NCBI GenBank assembly: GCA_035235625.1
Contig: CP141140.1
Location: 48,727,351 to 48,791,350 of the forward strand
DNA length: 64,000 nucleotides
DNA from: Saururus chinensis
Lineage: Eukaryota; Streptophyta; Magnoliopsida; Piperales; Saururaceae
Reading direction: 5' to 3'
Notes under the pieces: generated by a model
The model's input: only the letters and a program-made list of their open reading frames with translations
What the model was told of the DNA's origin: nothing
The model's database searches: none
Translations under genes and position numbers: made by a program
Shown here: positions 57,531 through 64,000 of the stretch, piece after piece
How positions within the stretch are numbered: position 1 is the first letter of the stretch
How the letters are laid out: each line of letters starts with the position of its first letter

Positions 57531-59595
57531 GCATATCGTGTTTTCAAATTAAATTTCGAACACAAAATTGTAAAAGAATACATATGCTTGTTGCATTGCA
57601 AGGTTTCAAAAACAAAATATAAAGATCATGTTTTGTGAGAGAGAAAACCCAGCTCTCAAACCATTGTTTTCTAAAAGATAGGTTTCAAAAAAACTTGATT
57701 TCAAGAAACCACATGTCATTATTTCAAAGGAAATTCTTCAAAAGCATCTACATGTTTTCATAAAAATACTTACAAAATCTAAATGTCAAGTTTCCCAATC
57801 TCATTGCAGGTGTTCAAAAAAATATACATCAAAAAGATATTTTTTAAATAAATGATAAGTTTTACATGGCTTGATTTGAAAGTGCAAGGTTTAAAAATAA
57901 TTTTTCTAAGGTTTGTTAAGCTACCTACTTAAGAAGCATGCGGGCCCTACATCTTCTTACTTAGCTAAAAATTTCACTTTTAAATTCCAAAGTAGTATTC
58001 TTTCTTAAAACAGGAGTTCTGAAATCCTTTCAAAATTAAAAACTACTTGTGTTAAATGTTCCTTCACAGATTTATAACTTTTTGAAAAAACTGAAATTGT
58101 GAAAAGAGTTTTAAATCATTATTTAATAATAGTCATATAGTTGAAAACAATAATTTAATTTATTTTTCTCAAATCAACTGATGCACCTTCAATTATCACC
58201 TTTTGAAAAATACCATACAATTTGAAAATAGATCATGCAATCCTGAAAGCATACTACGAAACTTGAAAAATAATTTAAAAAATATGCCAGTAGTTTTATA
58301 AATTTTCATCTTTTGAAAAAAGGACATGCAAATATTTGATAATCGAGTTTGAAAAAATTACATGCTTTTTTGGCATGAAAACATGATTTTCAATATAGAA
58401 ATTCATTTTGAAAACCCATGCTTGGAAAACTCTTGTTTTGAAAACATGATTTTCATAAGCCTTTTATAATTTTTAAACATGAATTTAAAAACAAATGCTT
58501 TGAAAAACATATGCTATGATATTGTTATTCCAAAAACAAAAATGATTCTAAAAACATAGTTGTTTTAGAAAATATGTTATTACTTCCAAAAATTACATAA
58601 TTACATTAGGATAAAAATGAATTTTCATTTATGATAGTATGTATCGTGTATCACAATATTTCGGAGAAGTCCTTATCGTTTAATAAGTGTCCAGCCTAGT
58701 CGTCATATGCATAGGTAGAATTATTTCCTCTTGGCTACTTGTGGCAAAACAGGTGTTGGGTAGTCCAAAAGTTCGTGGTCATGCTTCATTGGCGTGAGTA
58801 GAAAGGGAAAGAGGAGCACAGAGCACCAAAGGAGCAAAGAGCCTATTAGAGAAAGACATAAAGAGAGAGATCAAGCCAACGGAAAGGGAGAGGAGAAGCT
58901 GATTGACCCAGGCTACCCGACATGACTACTAAAATGGGTCAGTGAGAAAAGAACAAAAAGAGGACAAAGGGAATGACATCAAGTTGACTCTGCCGCTTCA
59001 CTTGGGCTAACCTTACATGACTATGAAAAAAAGATATCTCATGGAGAAAATATTAAAAAGTCATAAGGAAATTCACCTTCGAGAGCTAATCTGGCATATA
59101 CTTCGAAAGATTTCTTATGAGAAATTGATATCAGGCCTCAACAAAAAAAGAAGGGAATAAAAGATGGAAGTCAACAATGCCTTTTTCCACTCCCGCACAC
59201 CTATAACTTCCCTCGAAGTTGTAAGAGTTTGCAATGTCTCAGCTATATCTCTAAGATGTTGATATTTGAAATATCACAATTATTCCCAATATGTTGGACC
59301 CTATCCAGACCTCATTCGTGACTTTTTCCGAACTCGTGCCCCCTTGCCCCAGTCCTTTCATCCTTACATTTTTCACTCTGGCAGCTGGCCAAAATAAATC
59401 CATTTCTTGCATCATTTTCCTAGACATGAGTATGATAGGTGTATGTATTTTAAGTACCCCTAATGGCGTGGGAGGAATATTGCGCCCACTTAGATTCCTA
59501 TAAGCTCAATTTTCAAGTTTTTCACCACGTCACTCCAACTATTTATTGCATATCATGTTTTACATGGTATGATTTGAAAGTACAAGGTATAAAAA
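57531..59595. repeat. Array unit 3 (short by about 250 bp)
   Basis: All main landmarks are present (CCAGCTCTCAAACCATTGTT about 57649, CTTATCGTTTAATAAGTGTC about 58672, GATTGACCCAGGCTACCCGA 58901, ATATGTTGGACCCTATCCAG about 59289). It lacks the roughly 250-bp block that in other units follows the 'TTATTGCTAAA' landmark, so its period is only about 2.07 kb. Confidence 0.8.
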
Positions 59596-61845
59596 CTTGC
59601 ATATCATGTTTTCAAATTAAATTTTCAAATAGAAAACTTTAAAAGAACACATATCCAGGTTACATAGCAAGTTTCCAAAAACAAATCCAAAGATCATGTT
59701 TTGTTAAAGAAAAAACATAGCTCTCAAAACATTGTTTTCTAAAAGATATGTTTCATAAAAACATGATTTCAAGAAAAGTATGTCATTAGTTCAAAGGAAA
59801 ATCATCAAAAGCATCTACATATTTTCATAAAAATATTTCCAAATTATACATGGCAAGCTTCCCAAACTCACAGCAAGTGTTCAAAAAAAAGATGTATCAA
59901 AAATATATTTTTCAAATAAATGATCAACTTTACATGGAATGATTTCAAAGTGAAAAAGGTTTAATAATAATTTTTCTTAGGTTGTTGAGCTACTTAAGAA
60001 GCATGAAGGCCCAACATGTTTCTTATTTAGCTGAAAAATTCATTTATTAATTCCAAAACAGGAGCTTTGAAATCCTTTCAAAATTAAAAACTACTTTTTT
60101 TTAACCTTCTTTCATAGATTTATATGTTTTTGAATAAACACAAATTATGAAAAGAGAGTTTTATAATACGATAATTTACATTAATTTTCAGAAAGCAACT
60201 GATGCACCTTCAATTATCACCTTTCAAAAAATACCATGCAATTTGAAAACATATCATGCAATCCTAAAAATATACTACGAAACTTGAAAATTATTTTTAA
60301 AAATATGATAGTAGTTTTATAAATTTTTATCAATTGAAAAAAGGATGTGCAAATATTTAATAATCCAGTGTGAAAAAATAACATGCTTCTTTGGCATGAA
60401 AACATGATTTTAAATATAGAACTTCATTTTGAAAACTCATGCCTAAAAAATTCTTGTTTTGAAAACATGATTTTCATAAGCCTTTTATAAGTTTTAAACA
60501 TGATTTTAAGAACAAGTGTTTTGAAAAGCATATGCCATGATAATGTTATTCTAAAAACAAAAATGATTCTGAAAACATAGTTGACTAAGAAAACATGTTA
60601 TTTCTTCAAAAAATTACATAATTACTTTAGCATAAGTCCTTATCGCTTAATAAGTGTCTTCGCCCAGTCATCTTATGTATAGGTAGAATTGCTTCCTCTT
60701 GACTACTTGTGGCGAAACAGGTATTGGGTAGTCAAAAAGTTTGTGGTCATGCTTCTTTGGCATGCGTAGCAAAGGAAAGAGGAGTCAAGAGCGCCAGAGG
60801 CCCAAGAAGCCAATTAGAGAAAGAAAGAGAGAGAGAGAGCAAGTCAATGGAGGGGGAGATGAGAAACTAAAGACAGAAGAGTCTGGGTAGGAGCTTATTG
60901 ACCCAGGCTAACCTCGAGGTGACTACTAAAATAGGTCAGTGAGAAAAGAACAAAAGTGGACAAAGGGGACTACATCCTGTTGACCTTGCCGATTGACCCA
61001 GGCTAAGGCTAACCTTACATGACTATCAAAAAGGATAACTCATGGGGAGATGTCAAAAAATAGTGAAGAAAATTTACCTTCGAGAGCTTATCCGACATAT
61101 ACCTAGAAAGACTTCTTATGATAAATTGATATTAGACTTCAGCAAAAAAAGAAAGGAACATTAGATGAAAAGTCAACAATGCATTTTCTCACTGGGGCAC
61201 ACGGACAATTTCCCTCAAAGTTGTAAGAGTTTGCAATGTCTTAGCTATATCAATGAGATTTTGATATTTGAAATATCTCAAACAAAATATCACAATTATT
61301 CCCCATATCTTGGACCACTTTCAGACCTCATTCGTGACTTTTTCCCCACTCGTACCCCCCCGGCCCTCCTTTCATCCTTCCATTTTCACTTTGCAAGCTG
61401 GCCAAAACGAATTCATTTATTGCATCATCTTCCTAGACATGAGTATGACAAGTATGTGTATTTTAAGTACCTAATGATGTGGGAAGAATGTTGCGCCCAC
61501 TTTGATTCCTATAAGCTTAGTTTTCAAGTTTTCCACCACGTCACTCAAACTATTTAATGCTAAGTAATCTAGTGACTACTAAGTTCTATTTAGAGATATA
61601 TCATCATGTTTATCATGGCCATTATCTTAAAACTTGTTAGAGTGACGTGTTTAAGAATACAGGTCATTAGTTTAAGGAAATTTTTGACATTCATCATCTG
61701 CATAGCATATTTTCAAAAATCTACAGTGTCTAGTTTCCAACTCATGAGTTCAAAATAGTTTGGAATAGGTATCAAAAACATAATTTCAAATACATGATCA
61801 ACTTTACTTGGCATGATTTGAAAGTATAAGCTGTAAAAAACATGC
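59596..61845. repeat. Array unit 4
   Basis: Landmarks in order: ACATAGCTCTCAAAACATTG (about 59715), CTTATCGCTTAATAAGTGTC (about 60640), GAAAGAGAGAGAGAGAGCAA (about 60822), TTGACCCAGGCTAACC (about 60898), ATATCTTGGACCACTTTCAG (about 61304) and ACCTAATGATGTGGGAAGAA (about 61469). Confidence 0.8.
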
Positions 61846-62530
61846 ATATCATATTTTCAAATGGAATTTAAAATGCAAAACTATAAAAGAATACATATGT
61901 TGGTTGCATAGCAAGTTTTCAAAAACAAAATCCAAAGATAATGTATTGTTAGAGAAAAAACCCAGCTCTCATAACATTGTTTTCTAAAAGATATGTTTCA
62001 AAAAAACATGATTTCAAGAAAACTACATGTCATTAGTTCAAAGAAAAATCTTCAAAAACATCTATATATTTTCATAAAAATATTTTCAAAATCAACATGC
62101 CAAATTTCCTAAGCTCACAGCAAGTGTTCAAAAAAAGTATGCATTAGAAAGATATTTCTCAAATCAATGATCAGCTTTACATGGCATGATTTGAAAGTGC
62201 AAGGTTCAAAAATTATTTTCTTAGGTTGTTGAGCTACTTAAAAAGCATGTAGGCCCAACTTGTTTCTTACTTAGCTAAAAATTTCACTTTTAAATTCCAA
62301 AGCAGTATTCTTTCTTAAAAGAGGAGTTTTGAAATCCTTTCAAAATTAAAAACCACTTTTTTTAAACCTTCCTAGATTTATAATGTTTTGAAAAAACACA
62401 AATTGTGAAAAGAGTGTTTTAAATCATTATTTAATAAGTCATATAGTTGAATACAATAATTTACTTTAATTTTTTGAAATCAACTAATACACCTTCAATT
62501 ATCACCTTTCGAAAAATACCATGCAATTTG

Positions 62531-62966
62531 AAAACAGATCATGCAGTCTTGAAAACATAGTATGTAACTTCAAAATTATTTTAAAAAATATGCAAGTAGT
62601 TTTATAAATTTTTATCTTTTGAAAAAATGACGTGCAAATATTTGATAATCCTGTTTCAAAAAATAACATGCTTCTTTGGCGTGCAAACATAATTTTCAAT
62701 ATAGAAAATTTATTTCGACACCTCATGCCTAAAAAAACTCTTGTTTTGAAAACAGATCATGCATCCTAAAAACATACTACGTAACTTCAAAATTATTTTA
62801 AAAAATATGTAAGTAGTTTTATAAATTTTTATCTTTTGAAAAAAGGACATGCAAATATTTGATAATCCTGTTTGAAAAAATAACATGCTTCTTTGGAGTG
62901 AAAACATGATTTTCATGATTTCAGAAGCCTCATTTTGACACCTCATGCCTAAAAAACTTTTGTTTT
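62531..62966. repeat. 218-bp tandem duplication in unit 5
   Basis: AAAACAGATCATGCA at 62531 and 62749 begins two copies, both passing through AAGTAGTTTTATAAATTTTT and ACACCTCATGCCTAAAAAA. Confidence 0.9.
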
Positions 62967-63148
62967 GAAAACATGATTTTAAAAACAAATGTTTCGAAAA
63001 ACATTTGCTATGATAAAAATGATTGTGAAAAAAAATGATTATGAAAGCATAGTTGTGTAAGAAAACATATTATTACTTCCAAAAATTACGTAATTACTTT
63101 AGGATAAAAATGAATTTTCATTTAGGATGGTTAGTGTCTATCGTGTAT

Positions 63149-63396
63149 CACAATAAGTCGAAGAAGTCCTTATCGTTTAATAAGTGTCCTAGCCTAGTCA
63201 TCCTATGTATAGGTAGAATTGCTTCCTCTTGACTACTTGTGGTGAAACATGCATTGGGTAGTCAAAAAGTTTCACAATAAGTCGAAGAAGTCCTTATCGT
63301 TTAATAAGTGTCCTAGCCTAGTCGTCCTATGTATAGGTAGAATTGCTTCCTCTTGACTACTTGTGGCGAAACATGCATTGGGTAGTCAAAAAGTTT
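63149..63396. repeat. 124-bp tandem duplication in unit 5
   Basis: CACAATAAGTCGAAGAAGTC to GGGTAGTCAAAAAGTTT occurs at 63149-63272 and 63273-63396, nearly identical. Confidence 0.93.
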
Positions 63397-64000
63397 GTGG
63401 TCATGGCAAGGGAAAGAGGAGTAGAGAGCACCAAATGTGCAAGGAGCCAATTAGAGAAAGAAAGAGGAGGCAGAGAGAGCAAGCCAATGAGGGGCAAAGG
63501 AGGAGAAGCCAAAGACAAATGAGGAGGCTAGGGAAGAGCCGATTAACCCAGGCTAACCCGACGTGACTACTAAAATGGGTCAAGGAGAAAAGAACAGAAA
63601 GAGGACAAAGGGGATGACATCAAGTGTTGACCCTGCCGATTGACCCAGGCTAACCTTGCATGACTATCAAAAAAGAATAACTCATGGGAAGATATTAAAA
63701 ACTCATAAGGAAATTTACTTCTGAGAACTTATCTGGCATATGGCATATACCTAGAAAGACTTCTTATGCGAAATTGATATCAAACTTCAGCAAAAAAAGA
63801 AAGGAATAATAGGTGGAAGTGAACAATGCATTTTCCCACTCCCGTAAACCTACAACTTCCCTCAGGGAGTTTGCAATGTCAGCTATATTTATGAGATGTT
63901 GATACTTGAAATATCTCAAACAAAATATCCCAATTATTCCCCATATCTTGGACCCCTTCTGGACCTCATTCGTGACATCCTTCTATTATTCACTCTGGCC

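Larger units (their letters stand above)
61846..64000. repeat. Array unit 5, cut by the window end
   Basis: Same landmark order, with two internal tandem duplications (218 bp and 124 bp) that lengthen it. It still shows the ATATCTTGGACCCCTTCTGG landmark (about 63943) just before the window ends, so the array probably goes on. Confidence 0.8.

Noticed and set aside
61165-61557. 130-codon frame recurring in shorter form in other array units (50069-50302, 56898-57107, 59291-59503)
   Set aside because: The peptide frame shifts between units and lengths differ; conservation is of DNA repeat sequence and not of a protein.
62502-62988. Minus-strand frames rich in F, K and I, repeated at 48890-49102 and 60217-60405
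   Set aside because: They come from the TTTTGAAAAC-rich repeat texture and change frame from unit to unit.

Overview
This is plant nuclear DNA. It is AT-rich, has plant-style GT-AG introns, contains plant retrotransposons of both the Copia and Gypsy type, Mutator-like, hAT-like and Stowaway-like DNA elements, and a pollen-type calcium-binding gene. The species cannot be told from the window. Only two loci look like intact host genes: a two-exon gene at 4149-5752 (+) for a 110-residue protein with one N-terminal membrane helix and a coiled coil, and an intronless polcalcin gene at 15557-15808 (-). I see no rRNA, tRNA, CRISPR or organelle genes.

Layout. 1-6 kb: a Copia RNase H relic, then the two-exon gene, whose intron carries a hAT-like element. 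6-15 kb: a Gypsy-type LTR relic, a possible relic of the type of domain carried by Ulp1-bearing MULEs, a diverged pair of LTR-like segments and a long foldback. 15.5 kb: polcalcin. 18-25.8 kb: a Copia pol relic interrupted by a Gypsy-type LTR, one end of a MULE, a Stowaway-like MITE and a reverse-oriented Gypsy LTR. 25.8-30.1 kb: a decayed MULE transposase with duplicated flanking sequence, abutting the 3' end of a reverse-oriented Gypsy element (LTR 28825-29433). 30.2 kb: an isolated first exon of a membrane steroid-binding (MAPR) protein gene. 31-39 kb: two Stowaway-like MITEs, a 0.8-kb hAT-like element, an unrecognised possible transcription unit and a second copy of the Gypsy 3' sequence.

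39.8-64 kb: an array of degenerate tandem repeats with a period of about 2.0-2.6 kb. It is interrupted by a 1178-bp MULE with a perfect 9-bp target-site duplication (41782-42959), by a Gypsy-type LTR (from 43224), and by a 4.5-kb LTR retrotransposon (51143-55685) with near-matching 5-bp target-site duplications.

The most interesting object is the retrotransposon at 51143-55685. It has LTRs, a primer-binding site like tRNA-Asp and a polypurine tract, but no recognisable protease, reverse transcriptase or integrase. Its interior instead carries joined, intron-less fragments of host genes: a piece of a P4-ATPase (phospholipid flippase) fused in frame to pieces of what is probably the nuclear-pore scaffold protein Nup188. 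It appears to be a non-autonomous element that captured spliced host transcripts.
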